A stretch of 64,000 nucleotides of DNA from Chloracidobacterium validum (GTDB taxonomy: Bacteria > Acidobacteriota > Blastocatellia > Chloracidobacteriales > Chloracidobacteriaceae): contig NZ_CP072648.1 in assembly GCF_018304825.1 (NCBI RefSeq), positions 2,029,501-2,093,500 on the forward strand. The letters are read 5' to 3'. The translations under genes were made by a program, and so were the position numbers. The notes beneath the pieces are model-generated. The model saw nothing but the letters and a program-made list of their open reading frames with translations, was not told the DNA's origin and did not search any database. Shown one piece after another: positions 42,867 to 52,347 of this stretch. Every line of letters begins with the position of its first letter. Within the stretch, counting starts at the first letter, position 1.

Positions 42867-44573
42867 TCACTTGGCGCTGAAGACGATCTCGCCGCCGACA
42901 ACGGTCATCACACACCGCAGCTTGAGGATGTCAGCTTCTGGGACGGTAAGGAGATCGCCGGACAAAATCGTGAAGTCGGCCCGTTTGCCAACGGTAATCG
43001 TCCCACTCTCTGCGTAGTCCTCGAAAGCGGCGTAAGCCGGCCAGAGCGTGAGCATTTTCAAGGCTTCAAGGCGGCTGACGGCCTGTTCGGGGTGCCATCC
43101 TTCGCCAGAAAAGCCGGTCAAGTCTTTCCGCGTGACGGCAGCGTAAAACTCAATCAGTGGCTCGCCGCGCTCGACCGGCGCATCGGACCCACCCGCGATG
43201 ATCGCGCCGGCCTCGAGCAGTGACCGCCAGGCGTAAGCTCCGGTCAATCGCTCCAGGCCGAGCCGGCGCGGCGCAAAATGAAGGTCGCTGATGGCATGGG
43301 AGGGTTGCATCGAAGCGATGACCCCAAGCCGGGCAAAACGTGGAATGTCGGCCGGGTTGAGAATCTGGGCGTGTTCGATGCGCCACCGCACGTCACGGCC
43401 TTGCCGTTGCCCAACCGGGGTTTCAGCCAGGACTTGTTCATAGATGTCCAGGACTTGCCGATTGGCCCGGTCGCCGATGGCATGGGTTTGAATCTGAATT
43501 CCAGCGCGCAGCGCCTGCCGACAGAGCGCCCGCAGGTCATCGGGTGGCGTCAGAACGAGGCCGGACGTATCGGCATCGGCGTAGGGTTCGAGCAATGCTG
43601 CCCCGCGTGATCCAAGCGCGCCATCCATGTAAGCCTTGATGGTTCGCATGGTGAAGCGGCCGCCGGCCTCACCGACAATCGGACCGCTCCGCAGTAGCGC
43701 CTCGACTTCGAGGGGACGGTTGGCGGCCGCGTTATAGACCCGCAGTTTAATTTTTCCAGCACGGCACAGCCGCCGCAGAATGTTGGTTTCAAGCAAGGAG
43801 CTACCGGCGTTGTGAACGGTGCACCAACCAAGCGATAGCTCGCGCTGCGCACCGGCCAGGGCGGCTCGTTCGTAATCTTCCGGTGACAGGCGTGGCAACA
43901 CACGTCGGACGAGGTCTTGTGCGCGGTCAATGAGCATGCCGGTCGGTCGGCCGGTGGATTGCTCACGCAAGATGTCGCCGCCAGGTGGATTGGGCGTTGT
44001 TTCGTCGAGTCCGGCCAGCTTGAGCGCCAGCGAGTTGACCACCGCAGCGTGACCATCGGCGCGTGTGAGAAAAACGGGGTGGTCAGGGGCGATCGCGTCG
44101 AGTTCGGCGGCGGTGGGGAACGTCGGAGGCGTCCAGAAGGTCTCGATCCATCCACGTCCAATGACCCATTCGCCCTTTGGGGTTTGGGCGACACGGGCCG
44201 CAACGGCCGCCAAAAAGGCTTCGCGGGTGCGTGTGCCTTCGAGGTTGAGCGTCAGCTCCCGCTCGCCAATGCCAAACAGGTGGCAATGCGCATCGGTGAA
44301 ACCGGGATACATAACCTGACCGGCGAGGTCGACGATGCGTGTTTTCGGGCCGCGATAAGCAAGGGCTTTGGCCCTAGCCCCAACGAAGACGATGCGCCCG
44401 CGCCGCACCGCAACGGCGGTAGCTTGTGGTTGTCGGTCATCGAGTGTGTGGATGAGACCATTGATGAACAGTGTGTCGGCAGGCGGAATACGCCCCAACG
44501 CCACCACCGGGAAGCTCATGAGCCACCCGATACAGAGCAAGGTTGCCGTCCAACACACCACCGACTGCCTCAT
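42867..44573 (-). CDS. exported amidohydrolase, YtcJ-like
   Basis: 568 residues with a signal peptide (about 1-26). The YtcJ/amidohydrolase-3 pattern is clear: PGFTDAHCHLFGIG near the N-terminus, QTHAIGDRANRQVLDIYE in the middle, WRIEHAQIL, and the catalytic Asp in GGSDAPVERGEPL. The family hydrolyses amide or ester bonds in varied substrates, often with zinc; the substrate here is unknown. No clear partner gene is adjacent. Confidence 0.92.
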   Translation of the reverse strand: MRQSVVCWTATLLCIGWLMSFPVVALGRIPPADTLFINGLIHTLDDRQPQATAVAVRRGRIVFVGARAKALAYRGPKTRIVDLAGQVMYPGFTDAHCHLFGIGERELTLNLEGTRTREAFLAAVAARVAQTPKGEWVIGRGWIETFWTPPTFPTAAELDAIAPDHPVFLTRADGHAAVVNSLALKLAGLDETTPNPPGGDILREQSTGRPTGMLIDRAQDLVRRVLPRLSPEDYERAALAGAQRELSLGWCTVHNAGSSLLETNILRRLCRAGKIKLRVYNAAANRPLEVEALLRSGPIVGEAGGRFTMRTIKAYMDGALGSRGAALLEPYADADTSGLVLTPPDDLRALCRQALRAGIQIQTHAIGDRANRQVLDIYEQVLAETPVGQRQGRDVRWRIEHAQILNPADIPRFARLGVIASMQPSHAISDLHFAPRRLGLERLTGAYAWRSLLEAGAIIAGGSDAPVERGEPLIEFYAAVTRKDLTGFSGEGWHPEQAVSRLEALKMLTLWPAYAAFEDYAESGTITVGKRADFTILSGDLLTVPEADILKLRCVMTVVGGEIVFSAK

Positions 44574-44603
44574 AAGTCACTGAACTTCCATATCAGAACT
44601 GGT

Positions 44604-45539
44604 TCAAGTGGCCCGAGACATCCGAACCCGACCAATGACTTGCTTGCCGACCATCACCAGAAGCAAGACGACGGCGCCAACTAGCACGCCAAATAACCCG
44701 TCGCTAATGGGGCTGACGAACCAGGCCAAGACTCGCCCAACGGCCGGGACGGTCTCTGTCCCATGCTCCAGCGCTTCCACCCAGTGATGCACCAGCGGCA
44801 AGCCATGGACCAGAATTCCACCACCGACCAAAAACATGGCGGCCGTGCCGGCAATCGAAAGAAACTTCATCAGATACGGAGCCAGCCCAACGATGCTCCG
44901 CCCGATGGTGCCCAGTGTGCCGGTGTAACGCTGGCTGAGATACAGCCCGGCATCATCCAGCTTCACAATTGCCGCGACCAGCCCATAGACGCCAATCGTC
45001 ATGAGAACGGCGACCGTCGCCAGCACCCCAACTTGGATCGAAAAAGGCTTGGCGGCGACTGTTCCAAGGGCAATCACGATAATTTCGGCCGATAGGATGA
45101 AATCCGTTCGGATGGCGCCAGCAATCTTGTTGCGTTCATCGCCAGGTGTCTCGGATGCGCCGTTCGGCGACTCCTGTTCGGACGCGCCATGGTCCGCATC
45201 ATGAGGCAGAAACTTGTGAACAAGCTTCTCGACACCTTCAAAGCACAGAAACGCGCCGCCGATCATCAGCAGTGGAATCACGAGCCAAGGCAGCAGGGCA
45301 CTGATGGCCAAGGCGCTGGGCACAAGAATCAGCTTGTTGATGGATGACCCCTTGGCCACCGCCCACACGACGGATAGCTCCCGGTCGGTCCGCACCCCGG
45401 TGAGTTGCTGGGCATTGAGTGCCAGGTCATCACCAACGACACCGGCCGTTTTCTTGGCAGCTACCTTGGTCATCACTGAAATGTCATCGAGCGTTGACGC
45501 AATATCATCGAGCAGCAGAAGAAGGCTTCCACCAGGCAT
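44604..45539 (-). CDS. DUF808 family membrane protein
   Basis: 311 residues from ATG 45539 with GGGAG six bases upstream; an earlier in-frame start would add 13 residues. The N-terminus MPGGSLLLLLDDIA and the segment MTKVAAKKTAGVVGDDLALNA are the hallmarks of the YedI/DUF808 group. Several membrane segments follow, with FLVGGGILVHGLPLVHHWVE near the C-terminus. Function is not known. It lies 30 bases upstream of the amidohydrolase on the same strand. Confidence 0.9.
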   Translation of the reverse strand: MPGGSLLLLLDDIASTLDDISVMTKVAAKKTAGVVGDDLALNAQQLTGVRTDRELSVVWAVAKGSSINKLILVPSALAISALLPWLVIPLLMIGGAFLCFEGVEKLVHKFLPHDADHGASEQESPNGASETPGDERNKIAGAIRTDFILSAEIIVIALGTVAAKPFSIQVGVLATVAVLMTIGVYGLVAAIVKLDDAGLYLSQRYTGTLGTIGRSIVGLAPYLMKFLSIAGTAAMFLVGGGILVHGLPLVHHWVEALEHGTETVPAVGRVLAWFVSPISDGLFGVLVGAVVLLLVMVGKQVIGRVRMSRAT

Positions 45540-45677
45540 GGCTGGGCTCCCAGGGTAGGTGAATGGAGCGCAAAGCATTCCTTGACGCCGATACCTTGCA
45601 GGGAGCGCTTTGCGGCAATCGTTTGAAGTGCGTTTTCAAAATACCATGCTGGCCGTGGAAAACCACTCGTCGGACGT

Positions 45678-47255
45678 TCAAGTTTCTGACGTTGAGCCGC
45701 GAGTGGTTTCGCGCGCGCCGTTCACTTCCGAATCACCAGAGCTTGCCGGTAAGTAAATATCAAACCGTGAGCCTGAACCGACACAGCTTTCCACTCGAAT
45801 AAATCCGCCCAAGTTTGCGATTGACAAGGCAACGGTGGCAAGGCCCAACCCAGTGCCCTCGTCCACCGGCTTTGTCGTGAAGAATGGCGTAAAAATGTTG
45901 GCCAGCGTTTCAGCGTTCATGCCAACGCCGGTGTCACTCACGGAAAGCAGGCTAAATTGCGCCGGTAAGCGCGTCAGCCAGGCGGTAACATCACCAATGA
46001 CCCGCCCTGTCGTCATCAGCCGCTGGGCGGCGTTGCTGTCAAGCTCAATCAGGTCGGTACAGATGGTGACGCTCCCGCCATCTGGCATCGCGTCATTCGC
46101 GTTGACCAGAAGCGTTATCACCACCTGCAACAACAGCACCGGATCGGCGTGAACGTATGGAGGATTCTTGGCTAGCACGAAGTGCAGGCTAACCAGTGGA
46201 CCAAGCGCCTTCTCTAGGGAGGCCCGATCCTGTTCAAGCAATGTGTTCAAATCAATTGGCCGTGGGTTCAGCCCACCAGGGTGCGCATAGGTCAGGAGGC
46301 GTTCGACTAACTGGTGGCCGCGGATGGCGGACTTTCGGATGTCGTTTGCCCGCCGGCGCTGGCGCGTTTCAGCTTCTGGCAAGGTGCGCAGCATCATTTC
46401 GCTGTAGCCCTGGACAACTGTGAGCAAATTGTTGAAGTTATGGGCGATGCCCCCGGCGATGTGGCTGAGGAGTTCGGCCTTTTGGGCTAGACGCAGGCGC
46501 TCTTCCTGCTGACGACTTTCCGTGAAGTCAAGCGCAACCACGAGAAAGCGCGCTTCTGGCGCTGCATCGCCTTGCACTGGGACAACTTTGAGATTCCACC
46601 ACCGCAGGGCTTGGCCCTGACGGGCCAGCAAGGATTGCGCCGTGGCCACTTGCCCACCACGCGCCTGGTCAAGCAGGGACTTTAAGGTTTCGGCTGCGGT
46701 GGGCGTCCAAAGCTGAAGCCAGTCCTGACCCTGCACGTCCCTCAGCGCGTTCGCCCCCAAGGATGCCAGCCCGGTCGGATTGATGAACTGTACCCGCCCA
46801 CCGTCGTCAAGCAGCTCAATACTGGCGGGCATGTGATCCAGAATGAGCCGGTTGAGCTGATCGGCCTGCGCCAGCGATCTGGCGAGCCGACGCCGCTCCA
46901 TAGCATGACGGATGGCGTGCCGCAGGGAGGCGATACCCAATTCGCTTTTTGCCAAGTAATCCTCGGCCCCAGCCTGGAGCGCCTGCATGTCCAGATCGCT
47001 TCCTAGCTCAGCCGTGAGCACGATGAGGGGCAAGGTTGGCGCGGCGGCCGACATGGCAGCGACCGTGGCCACCCCCTGCGAGTCAGGCAAGTTGAGATCG
47101 AGCAGGCAAACGTCAAAGGACTCCGCCGCAGCCAGGGAAAGTCCGTCGGCGAGTAGGGTCACATGATGACACTCAACCTCTGGGGCAAGGCGTTTGAGGT
47201 ACCCCTGTGCCACGGTTGCGTAAGCTACATCGTCTTCAATGAGCAGGACACGCAT
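45678..47255 (-). CDS. receiver-PAS-histidine kinase
   Basis: 525 residues. An N-terminal response-regulator receiver (Asp53 in LLDLNLPDSQG, Lys in LAKSE) is followed by a PAS domain at about 130-250. The HisKA region has His272 in GGIAHNFNNLL, and the HATPase core has NANDAMPDG, DTGVGM and GTGLGLATV. The HNFNN form is NtrB-like. No DNA-binding output domain is present. The receiver placed first suggests the kinase is controlled by another kinase. It is divergent from the SpoIIE-type phosphatase gene, which hints at a shared pathway. Signal unknown. Confidence 0.92.
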   Translation of the reverse strand: MRVLLIEDDVAYATVAQGYLKRLAPEVECHHVTLLADGLSLAAAESFDVCLLDLNLPDSQGVATVAAMSAAAPTLPLIVLTAELGSDLDMQALQAGAEDYLAKSELGIASLRHAIRHAMERRRLARSLAQADQLNRLILDHMPASIELLDDGGRVQFINPTGLASLGANALRDVQGQDWLQLWTPTAAETLKSLLDQARGGQVATAQSLLARQGQALRWWNLKVVPVQGDAAPEARFLVVALDFTESRQQEERLRLAQKAELLSHIAGGIAHNFNNLLTVVQGYSEMMLRTLPEAETRQRRRANDIRKSAIRGHQLVERLLTYAHPGGLNPRPIDLNTLLEQDRASLEKALGPLVSLHFVLAKNPPYVHADPVLLLQVVITLLVNANDAMPDGGSVTICTDLIELDSNAAQRLMTTGRVIGDVTAWLTRLPAQFSLLSVSDTGVGMNAETLANIFTPFFTTKPVDEGTGLGLATVALSIANLGGFIRVESCVGSGSRFDIYLPASSGDSEVNGARETTRGSTSET

Positions 47256-47278
47256 CTGAATTTCCAGCCTAAGTTCAT

Positions 47279-47311
47279 GGGACAGCCTTCCGTATCCGGG
47301 GGACAGCCTTC
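47279..47311. repeat. 12-bp direct repeat in the kinase-phosphatase gap
   Basis: gggacagccttc occurs at 47279-47290 and 47300-47311, spaced 21 bp. It lies in the 253-bp gap between divergent signalling genes, where a regulator could bind. I see no clear promoter. Confidence 0.6.
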
Positions 47312-47508
47312 TATGGAAGCAATGGTTGTCGGTTTAACGAGCAATCCGCCGCGCCAGCTTGTGAGTGTCCAGCAATACCGACGGCATAGCAAGCCATCCA
47401 TCCTGGCCGGTGCCTAGATGGCCAAGGGGCAAGACGGGTCGTCAGCGTGTGAAAACATGGCATTGTGAGTCCGGAAACGCTAAGGTCATGGCAGGGGAAG
47501 AAACCATC

Positions 47509-48816
47509 ATGTCTGCAACCTCCACCGACGCCACCGACACCGCCCCCTCAACCGCGACCGAAGCCCTTTCATTTGAAACAAAGTTTCGGCTCCTGCTTGA
47601 AATCACACGCGCCATCAGCACTTCGTTGGACCTCGATGAGACTTTATCGCTCATCATTGATTCCGTTAAGTCTTTTGTTCCCTACGACGCGGCGGCCATT
47701 TACATTCTGGAAACAAACGGGCGTGACCGGCGGATTCGGGCAACCGTTTATCGCGGCTATGATGAAGCCGCCATGGAGCGTATGCTCCATCTGGGCGAAG
47801 GCTTCGTGGGATGGGTCATCCAGTCGGGTGGCGCCATTGTCATTCCAGACGTGCGCAACGACCAGCGTTATATTAGCTCCGACCCGCTGACGATGTCGGA
47901 AATCGCCGTGCCCATCGTTGCCAACAATCGAATTATCGGCGCGCTCAACCTGGAAAGCCGAACCCTCAATGCTTATCGAGCGGCTGACCTGGAAGTGCTG
48001 ACGTTGTTTGCCTCCACGGCGGCCATCTCAATCGAAAAGGCTATTCTACACCAGGAACGGCTTGAGAAGCGTCGTCTGGAAAGTGAGTTGGCCATTGCGC
48101 GTCAGGTTCAGCGGAGCCTCCTGCCGAATCACGCCCCAGCACTCGACGGCTTTGACATTGCCGGACTCACCGTACCGAACGAGGCCGTCGGCGGGGATTA
48201 TTACGACTTCATTCCGTTCCCAAACCATCAGCTTGGGATTGCCATTGCGGATGTGTCGGGCAAGGGCGTCCCGGCGGCGCTCATCATGGCAACATTCCGG
48301 GCCTGCTTGCGCGCCCAGGTGCGCAACGACTTTTCCATCCGGGTCATTTTACGCAAGGTCAACTACCTGCTCTGGGAAAGCCTGGACAGCTCACAGTACG
48401 TTACGGCGATCTATGGCGTGCTTGATCCGGCAAACCGGCTCTTTAGCTACGGCGACGCCGGACATAACCCGGCGCTGCTCATCCACGCCGATGGCAGCCA
48501 TGAAAAGCTTTCCTGTGGAAACACCGTCCTGGGGCTGTTCGAAGACCGAAAATACATCGAGTGTTACCGCGCCCTACAACCAGGTGACATCGTGGTACTG
48601 TACACTGACGGGGTGACCGAGGCAGAGCGGGACGGAGAGGAGTTTGGCACGGAGCGGCTCTTGGCAACCGTGCAGCGTCACCGGCAAGCTTCAGCCCAGG
48701 AGATCGTCCAGGCAGTCTATCGTGAAGCCCAGGCCTTTGCCGGCTCATCGGCCCTCGGCGATGACCTTACAGTTGTCATCATCAAGGCACTTGACGTTTC
48801 CACGGATGCAACTTGA
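47509..48816 (+). CDS. GAF-SpoIIE serine phosphatase
   Basis: 435 residues from ATG 47509, with GGGGAAG nine bases upstream; longer in-frame starts at 47365 and 47488 are less well placed. A GAF domain lies at about 40-185, then a coiled linker (ERLEKRRLESELAIARQVQ). The PP2C-type SpoIIE domain covers about 215-430, with the metal-binding Asp residues in GGDYYDF, DVSGKGVPAALIM and GDDLTVV. RsbU-type phosphatases dephosphorylate anti-sigma antagonists. No anti-sigma or antagonist gene lies adjacent; the nearby kinase is a different type. Confidence 0.93.
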   Translation: MSATSTDATDTAPSTATEALSFETKFRLLLEITRAISTSLDLDETLSLIIDSVKSFVPYDAAAIYILETNGRDRRIRATVYRGYDEAAMERMLHLGEGFVGWVIQSGGAIVIPDVRNDQRYISSDPLTMSEIAVPIVANNRIIGALNLESRTLNAYRAADLEVLTLFASTAAISIEKAILHQERLEKRRLESELAIARQVQRSLLPNHAPALDGFDIAGLTVPNEAVGGDYYDFIPFPNHQLGIAIADVSGKGVPAALIMATFRACLRAQVRNDFSIRVILRKVNYLLWESLDSSQYVTAIYGVLDPANRLFSYGDAGHNPALLIHADGSHEKLSCGNTVLGLFEDRKYIECYRALQPGDIVVLYTDGVTEAERDGEEFGTERLLATVQRHRQASAQEIVQAVYREAQAFAGSSALGDDLTVVIIKALDVSTDAT

Positions 48817-48991
48817 AGTGGCTCAAATGGCACTAAAAGTAACACTCCTGAGCAACCCTCCGGCAGCGCGGCTTTTCCTTTGGAGGTAGCCATCTGATAG
48901 AAAAGCACTTAGCCTATGTGAGCGCGTGGCACTGAGTTTGCTGCTCATGCTTAGTAGATTGGAGTTATTGGCAAAGCGGAGGCTATCCACG

Positions 48992-49702
48992 ATGAAGACG
49001 CGAGCTGTCACACACACCGTCCGGCGCATTCGGCGCCAACGAGCGCGGCAATCCGGGGTGACACTGATTGAACTCATTTTGGCGCTGATGATCTTGTTTG
49101 TCGGGATGTTTGGCGCGTTAGCGTTCATGTCTATCGCGCTGACGAGTTCACTCAACGCCAACAAGTTGCTTCTGGCGCGCAACCTCGCGGAAGAGACGCT
49201 CAATCAGATTGTCATGATTCGTGAAATGAATGCCTTTGGTGGGATTCCGTCGCCAGAAAACCGAAATGGCAACACATTTCGCCGGTTGAGCAATCGCCCT
49301 GACAGTGATGGGATTTTTCCACTTGCGTTTCAGCCGGTTTACAACAGTCCGGGTTCTGACATGATCCGGGCCACCGGAGACACCGCTGAAGTGGGAAGCG
49401 GTCTCGACCCACGGTATGAATCATTTTCCATCCGCGTCTTGGTGCGGACCTCAGACGCCACGGTGCCCAACTTAGGCAACCCGACTGGCCCACCGCTTCC
49501 CATTTGCTTTGACCGGGAATATGACAACGAGTACGACCTCGGCAATACTGGCAACTGCCCGGAGGAAGGCATTGGGGATACGGTCAAGCGCGTGGTTGTG
49601 CAGGTGCGCTACCCATTCACCCGCGCGAATGGCAGCGCACTGCGGACGGTACAGATTATGACGCTCTTGACACAACCGCCCTCCCAGATTCGCGGTATCT
49701 GA
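48992..49702 (+). CDS. type IV pilin-like/PilV-GspI pseudopilin
   Basis: 236 residues from ATG 48992, with GCGGAGG nine bases upstream. A basic leader ends at a prepilin cleavage site (QSG followed by VTLIEL), with Glu at +5 of the mature protein, then a long hydrophobic helix (ILALMILFVGMFGALAF). The rest is a beta-rich globular domain with no recognised motif. Such minor pseudopilins are processed by PilD and prime pilus or type II secretion assembly. No other pilus gene is in the window, and a terminator follows at 49744. Confidence 0.87.
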   Translation: MKTRAVTHTVRRIRRQRARQSGVTLIELILALMILFVGMFGALAFMSIALTSSLNANKLLLARNLAEETLNQIVMIREMNAFGGIPSPENRNGNTFRRLSNRPDSDGIFPLAFQPVYNSPGSDMIRATGDTAEVGSGLDPRYESFSIRVLVRTSDATVPNLGNPTGPPLPICFDREYDNEYDLGNTGNCPEEGIGDTVKRVVVQVRYPFTRANGSALRTVQIMTLLTQPPSQIRGI

Positions 49703-49711
49703 TCGCGGGCG

Positions 49712-49739
49712 ACATCGCGCCAAATAACATCGCGCCAAA
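49712..49739. repeat. 15-bp near-tandem repeat after the pseudopilin gene
   Basis: acatcgcgccaaa occurs at 49712-49724 and 49727-49739 with a period of 15, just before the terminator hairpin. Confidence 0.9.
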
Positions 49740-49743
49740 CAGA

Positions 49744-49780
49744 AGCCTCCAGCCGCCAAAGCTGGAGGCTCGTTACTTTT
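49744..49780 (+). terminator. intrinsic terminator after the pseudopilin gene
   Basis: Perfect 10-bp stem (agcctccagc / gctggaggct) with a 7-nt loop, followed by cgttactttt. It also lies before the convergent hydrolase gene and could serve both strands. Confidence 0.85.
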
Positions 49781-49803
49781 CAGAAACTGCCTGTTGTCAA
49801 GCT

Positions 49804-50652
49804 CTATCTGTAGCCGGTGTCTTGCTGAAACTCGCGCAACAGCGTATTGACTTGCTCCGGTTGATCTTCGTGCGGGCAATGTGAAGCATTTGGCAAGACT
49901 TCCAGCCGCGCATTGGGCATGACCCGCAGAAGCTGTCGTCCACGGAGCGGCGGGACGAAGGTATCGCGTTCGCCCCACACAAGAAGCGTCGGCTGCGCGA
50001 TACGGCGCGCCATCGCGTCGTCCATCACGAAGTCATAAAACTGCTTTGTCACTTCAAACACGATTTCGCGGTTTTCAGGCGCAAAGAAACACTCCCGGTA
50101 ATGCGCGATGACCTCTGGGGTGACGGCCGCCGGGTTGGCATACAGCCGGTTGCGGATGTTCCACTCGACGAAGCGCGGCTGCACCAGGGTGTCAAAGAGC
50201 GGACGTCCCAGCAGTGGCGTCCGCATAAGCAAAAAAGGAAAGTTGACCAGCGAGCTTTGCAAGTAGCTCGCCGCGCCGGCCGAGGCAATGAGCACCAGCT
50301 TGGCAACGAGGTCTGGCCGTTGGTCGGCCACGCAGGCAGCGATGAGTCCGCCGAGCGAGTTGCCGGCCAACAACACCGGACGACGCACGACCGCCTCCAG
50401 AAAGTCTGTCACTTGAGCCGTCCACAGCTCGACCGTATAGGTGATGTCACGCGGCTTTGCCGAGCGCCCAAAGCCAAGCAGGTCGGGCACGAATACGCTG
50501 AAGTCAGCTTGAAGCGCGGCGACTTGGTGTCGCCATGTGAAGTGCGAAGTCGCATGGCCATGGATGAGCACCACCGGCGGAGCATCTGGATGACCAAGCG
50601 CTTGGTAAAAGCAGCGCCGACCGCGCCAATCAAAATACGTTCCGTCCTGCAT
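49804..50652 (-). CDS. alpha/beta hydrolase
   Basis: 282 residues. The fold has an oxyanion motif VVLIHGHATSHFTW, the nucleophile elbow GNSLGG and the catalytic Asp in LVWGERDTFVP. A His in NASHCPHEDQPEQ completes the Ser-Asp-His triad. Substrate unknown. I use ATG 50652; a TTG at 50670 is an alternative and would abut the M16 gene's stop. It is in one unit with the M16 peptidase upstream. Confidence 0.88.
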   Translation of the reverse strand: MQDGTYFDWRGRRCFYQALGHPDAPPVVLIHGHATSHFTWRHQVAALQADFSVFVPDLLGFGRSAKPRDITYTVELWTAQVTDFLEAVVRRPVLLAGNSLGGLIAACVADQRPDLVAKLVLIASAGAASYLQSSLVNFPFLLMRTPLLGRPLFDTLVQPRFVEWNIRNRLYANPAAVTPEVIAHYRECFFAPENREIVFEVTKQFYDFVMDDAMARRIAQPTLLVWGERDTFVPPLRGRQLLRVMPNARLEVLPNASHCPHEDQPEQVNTLLREFQQDTGYR

Positions 50653-50670
50653 CAGACATTGACCAACCAA

Positions 50671-51966
50671 TCAGGGATTGACCAGCCATCCAGTGGTGCG
50701 ATTGTCGCGGTGTAGATAGGCCGCGGTCACCCGCTGGATATCTTCGGCCGATACTTGTCGCACTTGGTGCAGATAGGCATCGAGGTAGCGATAGCCACGG
50801 GCTTCGGCAGGAATCCGTTCTCCGCAGGCAATGGTTTCATATTCGCCCAAAAGCATGGCCTGGTTGAGGATTTCCTCGTTGCCGAGAATGAATTGCGCCT
50901 CGGTTTGCCGCTTGGCCTTGGCCAGCTCCAAGTCACTTGGGGGTTCGTTTGCCAACCGTTCGATTTCTTCCGTGATGGCGGCTTCCACGGTTTCCAGCCG
51001 GTGGTCGGGCTTGATCTCGGCGGAGACGGTAAACAGTGATGGATCAATATGTTCGGCATAGTGTGCCGCGGCAAACGTCACGGATTCGTCCTTTTCCTGG
51101 AGTCGCCGATACAGCCGTGACGTGCGCCCGTAGGACAGCAGCATTGAAGCCACATGCAGGGCGTAGGAATCCGGGTGCGCCACTTCCGGCGCGTGGTAGC
51201 CGATGGTCAAGCGCGGCAGTGGGGTAGGTTTCTTGACGATGACGCGCTTTTCACCGCGTTGGGGCGGCTCACAGGCATGAGGGGGTTCGGGAGTCAGCCG
51301 GGCCGTCAGCATGCCAAAGGTTTCCTCAATCCGCCGCAAGGCTACCGCCGGGCGAATGTCTCCCACAACGACGAGCGTGGCATTATTCGGGCAGTAATGA
51401 CTTTCGTAGTACCGCTGCATGTCCTCCACGGTCAGGCGTTCGACATCCTCGCGCCAGCCAATCGTCGGGACATGGTAGGGGTGTTGCCGAAAAGCCGTTG
51501 CCCAAACCTCCATCTCCAACGCATCAAACGGGCTATCTAGGCACATCTGAAGCTCTTCCAGCACAACCTGCTTTTCAGCCTCGAATTCCGCCGGATCGAA
51601 GGTCGCGTTGCAGGCGCGGTCGGCTTCAATCTCAAGACCAACCTCCCAGCGGTCAGCCGCGAACGTGAAATAGTAAGCCGTGAAATCCATCCACGTGAAA
51701 GCGTTGTTGCGACCACCATTGACCAGCGTTAGATGGTCAATCTCTCCTTTGGCAAGCCGCTGCGTTCCCTTGAACATCATGTGCTCCAGAAAGTGCGACA
51801 GCCCGGTTTTACCCGCCGGTTCGTTGCGCGAGCCAACCCGGTACCAGATCATGGTCGAGACGATCGGGTGGGTTGGCACGTCCTTGACCAAAACCGTCAG
51901 GCCATTTGGCAATACGTGGCGCTGCACGCTGGCCGTCAAGAGTGAAGTCGTTGGTGTGGTCGTCAT
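50671..51966 (-). CDS. M16 family zinc peptidase, single-unit form
   Basis: 431 residues. The zinc site is H58-FLE-H62 followed by MMFKGT. No signal peptide is apparent; it starts MTTTPTTSLL. It is the shorter, PepR/YmxG-like member with two half-domains in about 430 residues, cytoplasmic in most species. It is followed at once by the alpha/beta hydrolase. A much longer M16 enzyme is encoded at 17017. Confidence 0.92.
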   Translation of the reverse strand: MTTTPTTSLLTASVQRHVLPNGLTVLVKDVPTHPIVSTMIWYRVGSRNEPAGKTGLSHFLEHMMFKGTQRLAKGEIDHLTLVNGGRNNAFTWMDFTAYYFTFAADRWEVGLEIEADRACNATFDPAEFEAEKQVVLEELQMCLDSPFDALEMEVWATAFRQHPYHVPTIGWREDVERLTVEDMQRYYESHYCPNNATLVVVGDIRPAVALRRIEETFGMLTARLTPEPPHACEPPQRGEKRVIVKKPTPLPRLTIGYHAPEVAHPDSYALHVASMLLSYGRTSRLYRRLQEKDESVTFAAAHYAEHIDPSLFTVSAEIKPDHRLETVEAAITEEIERLANEPPSDLELAKAKRQTEAQFILGNEEILNQAMLLGEYETIACGERIPAEARGYRYLDAYLHQVRQVSAEDIQRVTAAYLHRDNRTTGWLVNP

Positions 51967-52100
51967 GCGGCATCCTTACTTGGTAATCTCACTTCAGCAA
52001 TCCCAAAACACTTGTCTTCAGTGTACTCTTCAGCACCCCTTGTCAAAGCCTTTTCCAGCCATTGCAGGTAGGCAGATTCCGACAAAGCACCCACAAAGCC

Positions 52101-52343
52101 ATGCCCAAACTCAAGTCGAGGCAGATCGCCCAAGCGCGGCTGCGCGGCGACATCTTCAGCGCGCTGCGCAGCGAAGGCTTTCTCCCCATTTCAAAGCATT
52201 CGGCCACGGCGGACCTCCTCCAGACTCGGTTTGGAACGACCCCCGACGCTTTTTGGAAAGCAGTTCACGAACTGGAACGAGAGCGTTGCGTCAGGGTCAC
52301 GCCACAGGGCATCTATTTTGTTCCACCCGAAGAGCGCTGGTAA
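52101..52343 (+). CDS. small winged-helix-like hypothetical protein
   Basis: 80 residues from ATG 52101. The segment ADLLQTRFGTTPDAFWKAV resembles a helix-turn-helix of GntR style, followed by RCVRVTPQGIYF, which would be the wing. It ends five bases before the convergent cysS stop. Its basic start (MPKLKSRQIAQARLRG) fits a nucleic-acid binder. Not recognised; no clear Shine-Dalgarno. Confidence 0.5.
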   Translation: MPKLKSRQIAQARLRGDIFSALRSEGFLPISKHSATADLLQTRFGTTPDAFWKAVHELERERCVRVTPQGIYFVPPEERW

Positions 52344-52347
52344 ACGT

